This document shows positions 13,813 to 20,362 of a stretch of DNA of 20,362 nt, in pieces. The notes under the pieces were generated by a model. That model was not told where the DNA came from and made no database searches. It saw only the letters and a list, made by a program, of their open reading frames with translations. Each line of letters begins with the position of its first letter. Position 1 is the first letter of the stretch. The position numbers and the translations under genes are program-made. The DNA comes from Eubacteriales bacterium (lineage in GTDB: Bacteria > Bacillota_A > Clostridia > Christensenellales > Aristaeellaceae): contig JARKQO010000519.1 in NCBI GenBank assembly GCA_029974855.1, positions 1 to 20,362 on the forward strand, given 5' to 3'.

Positions 13813-14961
13813 CCCTTTGGGGTAGGTAGCCAGCCAGGCCCCCCGGGCCGCCTCCCAGGAATACCGGGCCCCCAGCTGGGCCCTGCGCTCCTGCTGCTCC
13901 GGGGTCAGGGGATTTGCCAGTGCCTGAAGCAGCAGCGCGGGAATCTCCGGGTAGTCCGCGAAGGAGGCGGTTTCGATCCCCAACTCCTCCAGCTGGGGGT
14001 ACACCAGCCACTCCCCCCGGATCACCCGTGCCCCCCCATAGAGGTATTCCTGGAGGCTGCCGGAGAAGGCGTCGGTCTGGATGGCCAGAATGAACACATC
14101 CGCAGCCAGCCGCAGCTTGGCGCTTTCCTCCCCGTCCATGAAATCCCTGAAAATGATGTGGGCGCAGGGCAAGGCGGCGGCCCTTTCCTCCACAGCCCGG
14201 ATATAGGCCGGGTCGTTGCCCCCGTAGGTCATCTGCAGCACCACCGTCAAGGTGGCAAACTCCTGTTGGGATAGGTGGGCCAAGGCGTTCAGCACCTCCA
14301 GCTGGTGCTGGGCGGCGGAGGCGCTGTACCCCACGCAGACCACCCGCTGGTCCGGGCCGATGCCGAAATGGGCCTTGCACTGGGCCCGGGTCATGGTTTT
14401 CCGCACCTGATCGATATACCCAAGGCCCGGCTGCCCAAAATACACCAAGGCGGTTTTCTCCGCCACGGCCTGGCCGTAGGTCTTGCGGATCATATCCCGC
14501 TGGAGCTCGGAATGGATGGTCACGGCGTGGCAGCGGCGCAGATAGGGGGCCATTTGGGCCAGGGCCTTGGGGGAGCCCCGCAGCAAATCGCTGCCCCAGA
14601 AGCTGCACACCCACCGGGCCTGGGGAAAGGCCGCCGCAATCCTCCCGGCCAAGGCCAGGTCCCGCTGGGACAGGTAGTGGTTGTGGATCACCCCAAAGGG
14701 CCCCAGCTTGCGCAAATCCCTGGCGTTCAGCCAGACCCGCGCCCACATCCGCAGCCTGGGGATATGGCGGATCACCGGCAGCTTATGGCGGTCCCGGTAT
14801 ACCTGGACCCCCTGCTCCCGGTAAAAGGCGGCGTTCACCCCCCCGTCCCCCCAGATGGGAAACAGCGTCACCTGGTAGCCCTGGTGCAGCAGTACCCCCT
14901 CGATGTACCGGCGGGTCCAAAAGCTGTCCGCGTCCGCCAGCATCAATACGTGCTTGTTCAA
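13789..14961 (-). CDS. Glycosyltransferase (GT4-like, GT-B fold)
   Basis: 390 residues resembling family 4 glycosyltransferases, which move a sugar from an activated donor to a growing lipid-linked or surface glycan. The N-terminal half (1-about 190) starts MNKHVLMLADADSFWTRRYIEGVLLHQGYQVTLF, with IHNHYLSQRDLALAGRIAA and CSFWGSDLLRGSP further on. The C-terminal Rossmann half opens with VVCVGYSASAAQHQ and has IIFRDFMDGEESAKLRLAADVFILAIQTDAFSGSLQEYLYGG, the donor-binding region. The classical E-x7-E motif is not clearly kept (SLQEYLYGG falls there), so substrate specificity is open. No signal peptide or membrane helix. Its start overlaps the flippase stop by four bases (ATGA), indicating coupled translation and a shared polysaccharide pathway. 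Confidence 0.9.
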   Translation of the reverse strand: MNKHVLMLADADSFWTRRYIEGVLLHQGYQVTLFPIWGDGGVNAAFYREQGVQVYRDRHKLPVIRHIPRLRMWARVWLNARDLRKLGPFGVIHNHYLSQRDLALAGRIAAAFPQARWVCSFWGSDLLRGSPKALAQMAPYLRRCHAVTIHSELQRDMIRKTYGQAVAEKTALVYFGQPGLGYIDQVRKTMTRAQCKAHFGIGPDQRVVCVGYSASAAQHQLEVLNALAHLSQQEFATLTVVLQMTYGGNDPAYIRAVEERAAALPCAHIIFRDFMDGEESAKLRLAADVFILAIQTDAFSGSLQEYLYGGARVIRGEWLVYPQLEELGIETASFADYPEIPALLLQALANPLTPEQQERRAQLGARYSWEAARGAWLATYPKGEEKGPAL

Positions 14962-16463
14962 GGTTCTTCCTCCTTCCGGGTGGATCGGGCTTCAGCCGGG
15001 GCGGTCCCGGCCCTTCGGGTCAGGGCCCGCCGCCCCTCCCGCAGCGCCTGGAGCGCCGTGCGCCACAAAGTGGCGGCCTCCCGGCGGAACAGGAAGCAGG
15101 CCAAGGCAAACACCCCAGCCAGCAGCCCGTAATGGGCCAGGGGATAGGGCCGCAGCAGCCAGTTGCCAAAGCTGCCCGCCAGCATCAGCCCGATGGCGTA
15201 GGCCAGGTAGCGGTAATCATCAATGGCCTTGTAGTAGCGCTCCCCGGCCCAGGTGCGCAGCAGCAAAAAGGCGATGGCGGCCGCGGCGGAGGCCAAGGCC
15301 GCCCCCATCTCCCCCAAGGGGGGGATCAGCAAGGCGCTGAGCCCCAGGTTCAGCACCACGGATGCCAGAAAAATCAGCGTGTTCCAATAGGTTTTCTTGG
15401 CGATGCTGACGCCCATGCCCGTGGTTTCGCTGAGGCAGTAGCAAACGGGGGCCAAAAACAAAAAGGGAAAGAACACCACGGAGCTGCGGTAATTGGGCCC
15501 CAGCAGCAAAAACACCGGGTCCTGGAGCAGCGTGACCCCCAGGGCGAACAAGGTCAGGGCGCAGGCCATCAGCCGGTGCACGGTGAAGAACCGGCTTTTG
15601 TTGTCGCTTTGGTAGTTCTCGTACACATAGGGGGCCCAGTAGGTATTAAACCCCGTTTGGATGATGTTCACCGTGGAGGCCAAGGTCAGGGCGCTGGTGT
15701 ACAGGCCGATGGAAGCCAAGCCCATCAGCTGCCGCAAAATGATCTGGCTCACCGAGGAGTTGAGCCAGCTGATGAGGGTCATGGGGATGAGCGGCGCGGC
15801 GTACAGGGCCATCTCCCGCAAAAAGGGCCTGTCCACCCCGGCGGCGAAGCCCGGGTCAAAGCGTCGCCGCTGGATCAGCGCAAACACCACAGTGAACAGC
15901 CCCGTCAAGGCCGTCAAAGCCAAAATGGCGGCCTTGCCCTGGGCGTTGCCAAAGCCCACCGCCAAATAGGCGATCTTGGTCACCACCACGTACAGCACTC
16001 CCTGGAGGGTGTACAGCCTGGCGTTTTGCTCCATGCGGTAGCTGAGGGACAAATACCGGAACAGCACCATGCACAGGCTGAACAGGCACAGGCACAGGAA
16101 CACGGACCAGTCCGCCTCCCCCACCACCTGGGCGCTGACGCCCCGCCAGCCGAAAAACAACAAAGCCGAGGACAGCAAACCAAAGCCCACCGAGGTGGCG
16201 GCGCAGAAGGTGAACATCCCCGCCCGGCTGCTTTTCCCCGGGGGCTCCCGGTAAAAGCGCACAAAGGCCTGGTCCAGGCCCAAATAGCACACCGAGGCCA
16301 GCAACGTGGCATACAGGTTGAACATGTTGATCTTCCCCAGCTCCGCCCGCTCAAACAGCCGGGTAGAGATGGGGGAGGCGATGAAGCCGATCACAAAGGA
16401 AATCCAGGCGGTCATGGAAAAGCCCACCATGTTTTTGAGAAAATGCTTCTTGGTTTGCTCCAT
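14958..16463 (-). CDS. Polysaccharide/oligosaccharide flippase (Wzx-like, MOP superfamily)
   Basis: 501 residues, strongly hydrophobic, with roughly 12-14 transmembrane helices, the size and pattern of polysaccharide biosynthesis flippases that carry lipid-linked sugars across the membrane. The N-terminus (HFLKNMVGFSMTAWISFVIGFIASPISTRLFERAELGKINMF) has the typical family opening, with a P-S-R-L-F element after helix 1. Later segments such as GLASIGLYTSALTLASTVNIIQTGFNTYWAPYVYENY also fit. The C-terminal 35 residues are charged and cytoplasmic. The start is preceded by AGGGAT very close by and by AAGGAG farther up, separated by a 14-base palindrome. It lies 69 bases after the kinase gene and overlaps the glycosyltransferase; together these two look like part of a surface glycan pathway without its other genes. 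Confidence 0.92.
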   Translation of the reverse strand: MEQTKKHFLKNMVGFSMTAWISFVIGFIASPISTRLFERAELGKINMFNLYATLLASVCYLGLDQAFVRFYREPPGKSSRAGMFTFCAATSVGFGLLSSALLFFGWRGVSAQVVGEADWSVFLCLCLFSLCMVLFRYLSLSYRMEQNARLYTLQGVLYVVVTKIAYLAVGFGNAQGKAAILALTALTGLFTVVFALIQRRRFDPGFAAGVDRPFLREMALYAAPLIPMTLISWLNSSVSQIILRQLMGLASIGLYTSALTLASTVNIIQTGFNTYWAPYVYENYQSDNKSRFFTVHRLMACALTLFALGVTLLQDPVFLLLGPNYRSSVVFFPFLFLAPVCYCLSETTGMGVSIAKKTYWNTLIFLASVVLNLGLSALLIPPLGEMGAALASAAAAIAFLLLRTWAGERYYKAIDDYRYLAYAIGLMLAGSFGNWLLRPYPLAHYGLLAGVFALACFLFRREAATLWRTALQALREGRRALTRRAGTAPAEARSTRKEEEP

Positions 16464-16469
16464 ATCCCT

Positions 16470-16483
16470 GCGGGCGCGCCCGC
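16470..16483 (-). repeat. 14-base GC palindrome in the flippase translation start region
   Basis: GCGGGCGCGCCCGC is a perfect palindrome between an AAGGAG sequence and the flippase start codon. As an RNA hairpin it would bring AAGGAG within a few bases of the ATG, which otherwise has only AGGGAT two bases away. It may tune flippase translation. GC-rich chance palindromes are possible at this composition. Confidence 0.5.
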
Positions 16484-16532
16484 GCTCCTTCCGGGGGACC
16501 AGCCCCTTCTCTGGGAGGGGAGGCCTTGCCCC

Positions 16533-17423
16533 CTACATCCCAGCGGCTTTGGGCACCATCACCTGGAACACCGTCCGGGCCCCGTCGCTGGTAAAGTCGA
16601 TCTCCCCGCCATGGTCCTCCAAGGTCTGCCGCACGATGGCCAGGCCCATGCCCCGGCCCTCCCCCTTGGTGCTGACCCCGGGCTCAAACAGGCGGTCCCG
16701 CATCTCCGGGGGAATGGCCGGGCCGTTGTTGCGCACGCTCAGCAAAAAGCCCCGCAGATGCTCCCCGATGGTCAGCTCCACCCGGGGCTGGGGCGCGGCC
16801 TTGGCCGCCTCCATGGCGTTGTCCAGCAAATTGCTCAGCACCCGGCACAGCTCCCAGCTGGGCATGCTGAGGCCCTCCAGGCGGCTTTGGATGTCCATTT
16901 CCAGGGCGATGCCCATGTCCTGGCAGGCGGCGGCCTTCACCTGCAACAGCGCGTTCACCGCGGCGCTGCCGGTGCGCAGCACCGAGGACAGGGCCCGAAT
17001 CTCCCCGTAGACCTTCTCCAGGTAGTTGGTGGCCTCGTTGTATTCCCGCATCTCCATCAGGCTGTACACCACCTGGAGGTGGTTCAGGAAGTCATGGCGC
17101 TGGGCCCGCAGCGTGTGGTTCAGGGCATCCATCTGGGTATTGGTCTGCTCCAAATCCACCATGGCCCGGGCCCGGCGGCGGGCCAGCATCCCCTGGCGGA
17201 TGTCGATGGCCGCCCCCCAGGCCGCCATGGCGGCGCACACCACCGCCAGCACCTGAATCCGGTCCAGGCTCCGCTCCCCCTGGGGCGCGTCCAGCAGCAC
17301 GTATACCACAAACACCACCAGCATGGCAATCTGCAAGCCGTTGATGATGATGGCGTACAAAGCCGCCTTTCCAATGTCGATGTCCCGGGTGGGCTTACGG
17401 GTGGGCTTATGGGTGGGGGTCAT
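16533..17423 (-). CDS. Spo0B-type membrane sensor histidine kinase (orphan)
   Basis: 296 residues. Two transmembrane helices (about 20-45 and 56-75) are separated by only a few residues, so there is no large extracellular sensor. The dimerisation/phosphoacceptor helix carries AQRHDFLNHLQVVYSLMEM with H110, typical of Spo0B/CitA-like kinases. The GHKL ATPase domain has the N box LSNLLDNAMEAA (N198, N202), G1 RNNGPAIP (231-238) and G2 GEGRGMGLAIV (254-263). It should autophosphorylate and pass phosphate to a response regulator, but none is encoded in the window. I place the start at 17423, 17 bases inside the end of rarA, with GAGAGAGG upstream; longer readings only shadow rarA. The N-terminus has a short THKPTRKPTR direct repeat. 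Substrate and signal unknown. Confidence 0.93.
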   Translation of the reverse strand: MTPTHKPTRKPTRDIDIGKAALYAIIINGLQIAMLVVFVVYVLLDAPQGERSLDRIQVLAVVCAAMAAWGAAIDIRQGMLARRRARAMVDLEQTNTQMDALNHTLRAQRHDFLNHLQVVYSLMEMREYNEATNYLEKVYGEIRALSSVLRTGSAAVNALLQVKAAACQDMGIALEMDIQSRLEGLSMPSWELCRVLSNLLDNAMEAAKAAPQPRVELTIGEHLRGFLLSVRNNGPAIPPEMRDRLFEPGVSTKGEGRGMGLAIVRQTLEDHGGEIDFTSDGARTVFQVMVPKAAGM

Positions 17424-18759
17424 GCCTCTCTCCAAATCTACGCTCCATGCGCTGCTTGATCTTGGCCTCATGGCCCTGGCTGGAGGGGATATAATACCGC
17501 ACGTTTTCATACCCCGGGGGCAGATAGGCCTGCTGCACAAAATGCTCCGGGTAGTCGTGGGGATACAGGTAGCCGGGGGTTTTCTCGTGGGGCAGAGCAT
17601 AGCTCTGGTCCCGCAGATAAGGGGGCACCGGGGAGAAGTTGCCCTTCTGGGCGTCCGCCATGGCCGCGCCGATGGCCTGCACCACGGAGTTGCTCTTCTC
17701 CGCCTGGCAGATGGCGATGATGGCCTGGGCAATGGGAATCTGGGCCTCGGGCATGCCCACGAACTCCAGGGCCTTCACGGCGGCGTGGGCCTGGAGCATG
17801 GCGATGGGGTCCGCCAGGCCCACGTCCTCGCTGGCGTGCACCACAATGCGGCGCACAATCAGCTTGGGGTCCACCCCGGCGTACACCATCCGGCTGAACC
17901 ATAAAAGCGCCGCGTCCGCGTCGCTGCCCCGCATGCTCTTGATGAAGGCGGAGAGCATGTCGTAGTACAAATCCTCATCCAGCTTCATCATGGGCTTTTG
18001 CACGCTCTCCTGGGCGGTGACCAAAGTAATGAAGCGGGTGGGCCGGGGATGGGCCTCGTCCGTGGTTTCCTCTGTAGTTAGAAAGGCCAGCTCCAGGGCC
18101 CCCAAAGCGGTGCGCACGTCGCCCCCGGCCATGAAGGCCATGTAGCGCAGGGCCCCGGCCTCGCAGTCCAGGTTGTAATTGCCATAGCCCCGCTCCTTAT
18201 CCTCCAGGGCCCGGCGCAGCGCCTCCTCCACCTCCTCCACAGCCAGGGGCTCAAAGTGGAACACCCGGCAGCGGCTCACAATGGCCGGGGTCATGCTGGC
18301 CATGGGATTTTCCGTGGTGGAGCCGATGAAGCGGATCAGCCCGCTTTCAATGGCCGGAAGGATGCTGTCGCTTTGGGCCTTGCTCCAGCGGTGGCATTCG
18401 TCCAGCAGCAAATAGGTGGCCTGGCCCTGGCGCAGCCGCCGCTCCTGGGCGGCGGCCAGCACCTTGCGCACGTCCGCTACCCCGCTGGTGACGGCGTTGA
18501 GCTTTTCAAAGGCGCTGCCGGTGACGTTGGCCACAATCCAGGCCAAGGTGGTTTTGCCGCAGCCCGGCGGCCCCCAGAAGATGCTGCTTTGGAGCCGGTC
18601 CGCCACAATGGCCCGGCGCAGCAGCTTCCCCTCCCCCAGCAAGGCCTTCTGGCCGATGAACTCCTCCAGGGTACGGGGCCGCATCCGGTCCGCCAGAGGG
18701 GGCTGGGTGGCGTGGTCCGTGAGGCCGCTCCACAGGGTTTGCTGATCTTGGTCCCTCAT
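17407..18759 (-). CDS. rarA: Replication-associated recombination protein A (RarA/MgsA AAA+ ATPase)
   Basis: 450 residues, normal for the RarA/MgsA/WRNIP1 clamp-loader-like family that acts at stalled replication forks. Near the start, LADRMRPRTLEEFIGQ is the family opening. Walker A is GPPGCGKTT (63-71), Walker B LLLDE (117-121), sensor 1 GSTTENP (146-152) and the arginine-finger region SRCRVFHFEPL (162-172). The C-terminal MgsA part includes MRGSDADAALLWFSRMVYAGVDPKLIVRRIVVHASEDVG and the terminal PHDYPEHFVQQAYLP. Walker B reads DECHRW where DEIHRF is usual. No convincing ribosome binding site precedes the ATG at 18759, but it overlaps the stop of a short upstream ORF (ATGA), suggesting coupled translation. 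The kinase gene overlaps its 3' end. Confidence 0.97.
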   Translation of the reverse strand: MRDQDQQTLWSGLTDHATQPPLADRMRPRTLEEFIGQKALLGEGKLLRRAIVADRLQSSIFWGPPGCGKTTLAWIVANVTGSAFEKLNAVTSGVADVRKVLAAAQERRLRQGQATYLLLDECHRWSKAQSDSILPAIESGLIRFIGSTTENPMASMTPAIVSRCRVFHFEPLAVEEVEEALRRALEDKERGYGNYNLDCEAGALRYMAFMAGGDVRTALGALELAFLTTEETTDEAHPRPTRFITLVTAQESVQKPMMKLDEDLYYDMLSAFIKSMRGSDADAALLWFSRMVYAGVDPKLIVRRIVVHASEDVGLADPIAMLQAHAAVKALEFVGMPEAQIPIAQAIIAICQAEKSNSVVQAIGAAMADAQKGNFSPVPPYLRDQSYALPHEKTPGYLYPHDYPEHFVQQAYLPPGYENVRYYIPSSQGHEAKIKQRMERRFGERHDPHP

Positions 18760-18878
18760 GGCAATGGCACCGTTACGGCCAGCCCGTCCCGGGGCAGGGC
18801 ATAGGCCGCCCCGTCCTCCCGGAGGGCGTTCCGCTCCTCCGTATCGTAAAACCCGTTCAGGGCCCAGGGTCCGGGCAT
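18756..18878 (-). CDS. 40-residue ORF translationally coupled to rarA
   Basis: A 40-codon frame (begins MPGPWALNGFYDTEER, ends GLAVTVPLP) has a strong AAGGAGG seven bases before its ATG, is the first start codon after the promoter at 18927-18955, and ends in ATGA with the rarA start. Since rarA itself lacks a clear ribosome binding site, this frame is probably translated to deliver ribosomes to rarA. I recognise no family; it has no signal peptide or membrane helix. The frame stays open further upstream, but those codons precede the predicted transcript start. It could be a functional small protein or only a leader peptide. Confidence 0.65.
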   Translation of the reverse strand: MPGPWALNGFYDTEERNALREDGAAYALPRDGLAVTVPLP

Positions 18879-18926
18879 GGGGCGGCCTCCTTCGCTGCTG
18901 TGCTTGCGCCTGAATTTGCATTCTTT

Positions 18927-18955
18927 AGTATACTCTTTTGGAGGCGGTTTCGCAA
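18927..18955 (-). promoter_or_regulatory. Sigma-A promoter of the rarA operon
   Basis: On the minus strand TTGCGA (18955-18950), a 17-base spacer and TATACT (18932-18927). Transcription would start near 18920, leaving about 42 bases before the small ORF start at 18878. Confidence 0.75.
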
Positions 18956-18994
18956 CCTGGGGAGAATGCCCTTGGGAAGCGGCCCTTTCAGGAA

Positions 18995-19033
18995 GCAAAA
19001 AACCCGCCGAAGCGTTGACTCCGGCGGGTTTTT
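18995..19033 (-). terminator. Terminator of the GH30 gene
   Basis: AAAAACCCGCCG (18998-19009) pairs with CGGCGGGTTTTT (19022-19033) around a 12-base loop. On the minus strand the stem is followed by a run of T, as in a classical intrinsic terminator; on the plus strand a T-run also follows. It lies about 40 bases beyond the GH30 stop and separates that gene from the rarA promoter. Confidence 0.88.
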
Positions 19034-19075
19034 CTTTCATTCGGGCGGCCATGGCGGGCGCCCCGGGCTTCTTCC

Positions 19076-20362
19076 TTACGCGCTGATTTCAATGCTGCCG
19101 ACGCTGCGGGGCGGCAACAGGAAGGTATGGGTTTCGTTCTGCCAGGCCACGGTGAGGGGCCTCTCCTCCCCAAAGGGATTCATCACGGCCATGGCCAAGC
19201 CGCCGGAGGGCGTTTCAAAGGCCACGGTATCCCCGGCCCAGGGGCCGCTCATTTCCAACCGGAGGGAACCGTCCGGCACAATGGCGGAAAAATGCTTCAT
19301 CACATAATAATCCGGATTGTAGGTGACGGTCTGGGCCTGGGGGTCCACAGTGATCATGGCGTTTTGGGGATCGCCCCAGGTACTGCGCCCCCGGGGCGGC
19401 AGCAGCAGGTTCCAGTACAGGTAGCTTTCCGCCCCGTTGGAGATGTAGTGCTTGAGCATGGTGAAGTTGTACAGGGCATACTCCCATGTGTTATCGCCGA
19501 AGCCGCACTCGTTCTCGGTCTGCATCAGCCTCACCCGGGGCCACCAGCTTTCAAAGGTGCGCTGAATGGCGATTTTGCCGCCCCATTGGTAGCTCACCCC
19601 GGCGATGTACTCCAGCGCCTTCTGGTCCCTTAGCACGGTATGGGCAAAGTAATCGTAATCCTCGGTGGCCCATTTGTCAAAGATCAGGCGGTGATAATCG
19701 CAGCCCGGCGCGTTGATGGTGCCCAGCCAAAGCTCGCAGGAAAGGCCCCGCTCCCGCATCATGGGCCCCAGGTGATCCCGGATAAAGTCCCGCAATTCCT
19801 CCCCCGTCCACATACAGGAGGGAAACTTCTGGTTGGCTACCGGTTCGTTTTGCACATGAAGCTGGCCGATGGCAATGCCCCGCTTTTCGTATTCCTCGAT
19901 AAAGCGGCACAGGTACAGGGCGTAGGCCTTCAGGTTCTCCGGGGTTTTCACCAGCTTGCCCCAGTTGTACACAGGGGGCTCCTTCATCCAGCAGGGGGGG
20001 CTCCAGGGCGAGGCAAAGAGCTTCAGCCCCGGATTGTACTCCAGGGCCCGCTTGATATAAGGGATCAGCAGCTTCTCGTCCCTCTCCAGGGAAAAGCGCT
20101 CCATCCCGTAGTCGCCGGGGGTTTCGTTCAGGCTGTACCAATCCAGCGCGTAGTCGTTGGCGCCCACGGGCAGGCGGCAATGGGTCAGGCGCGCCTGCCC
20201 CTCCCCCTGGCCGAAAAGGTCCGCCAAAATGCTTTCCTGGGCTCTTTGGGGCAGCGCGCACAGGGTTTGATAGCCCACCTCGTTGAAACAGCCGCCAAAG
20301 CCGTTCATCCGCTGAAAGCCGCGTCCTGTAAACAGCAGATCGGGGGTACGCGAAAGGGCCTC
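19076..20362 (-). CDS. Glycoside hydrolase family 30 enzyme, 5' end outside window
   Basis: 428 codons are visible, and the frame stays open to the right edge (the first visible codons read EALSRTPDLLFTGRGFQR before MNGFGGCFNE), so the ATG at 20308 is probably internal and the gene continues beyond the window. The match is to the GH30 (beta/alpha)8 barrel with a beta-sandwich: NGFGGCFNEVG near the start, LKLFASPWSPPCWMKEP, the acid/base Glu in QLHVQNEP, the nucleophile Glu in RLMQTENECG, and a C-terminal beta domain from about 330. The family includes beta-glucosidases/glucosylceramidases, beta-xylosidases and endoxylanases; the SPWSPP-WMK form resembles the glucosylceramidase-like side, but substrate cannot be fixed. 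Export cannot be judged because the N-terminus is missing. A strong terminator follows. Confidence 0.93.
   Translation of the reverse strand, partial: EALSRTPDLLFTGRGFQRMNGFGGCFNEVGYQTLCALPQRAQESILADLFGQGEGQARLTHCRLPVGANDYALDWYSLNETPGDYGMERFSLERDEKLLIPYIKRALEYNPGLKLFASPWSPPCWMKEPPVYNWGKLVKTPENLKAYALYLCRFIEEYEKRGIAIGQLHVQNEPVANQKFPSCMWTGEELRDFIRDHLGPMMRERGLSCELWLGTINAPGCDYHRLIFDKWATEDYDYFAHTVLRDQKALEYIAGVSYQWGGKIAIQRTFESWWPRVRLMQTENECGFGDNTWEYALYNFTMLKHYISNGAESYLYWNLLLPPRGRSTWGDPQNAMITVDPQAQTVTYNPDYYVMKHFSAIVPDGSLRLEMSGPWAGDTVAFETPSGGLAMAVMNPFGEERPLTVAWQNETHTFLLPPRSVGSIEISA

Noticed and set aside
15132..17459. 775-codon plus-strand frame opposite the flippase and kinase
   Set aside because: Product rich in H, Q, G and P with no family resemblance; spans two well-supported minus-strand genes and their gap, so it is a composition artefact.

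Overview
The window is about 20.4 kb of GC-rich (mid-60s %, by eye), tightly packed bacterial chromosome. Gene content and order suggest a high-GC member of the Clostridia (Bacillota), perhaps a gut Oscillospirales/Christensenellales-type organism: a YhaM-type nuclease, a YybS-like membrane protein upstream of rplI-dnaB, a Spo0B-type kinase, ECF/anti-sigma pairs and WG-repeat proteins. No rRNA, tRNA, CRISPR array, transposase or phage gene was seen. The organism is inferred, not shown.

Layout. (1) 57-2373, minus: a three-gene ECF sigma module (sigma, membrane anti-sigma, secreted protein). Both junctions are ATGA overlaps, and an ECF-type promoter upstream suggests autoregulation. (2) 2528-6703, plus: a replication/translation operon from a near-consensus promoter: YybS/DUF2232-like membrane protein, rplI, dnaB and a YhaM-like 3'-5' exoribonuclease. 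Between rplI and dnaB lies an unusual array of four hairpins with different stems but an identical TTC loop. (3) 6700-7752, plus: a lipoprotein gene with its own promoter and terminator. (4) 7773-8623: a 126-bp MITE-like palindromic element, a minus-strand double zinc-ribbon gene with a long leader that can mask its own ribosome binding site, and then a plus-strand XRE-type regulator. (5) 9044-11862, minus: asd-dapA-dapB, which takes aspartyl phosphate towards diaminopimelate and lysine. It diverges from a plus-strand WG-repeat exported protein (12072-13721), with the two promoters back to back. (6) 13789-18878, minus: a probable operon reading small ORF, rarA, Spo0B-type histidine kinase, polysaccharide flippase, glycosyltransferase. 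(7) 19076 to the right edge, minus: a GH30 glycoside hydrolase whose start lies outside the window.

The protein-coding content is mostly housekeeping (replication, ribosome, lysine/DAP synthesis, fork repair), joined with envelope functions (sigma module, exported proteins, flippase and glycosyltransferase). The least explained signals are RNA- or DNA-structural: the rplI-dnaB hairpin array, the zinc-ribbon leader that pairs with its ribosome binding site, the MITE-like palindrome, and the 40-codon ORF coupled to rarA. No convincing new multi-gene defence or biosynthetic system is visible.
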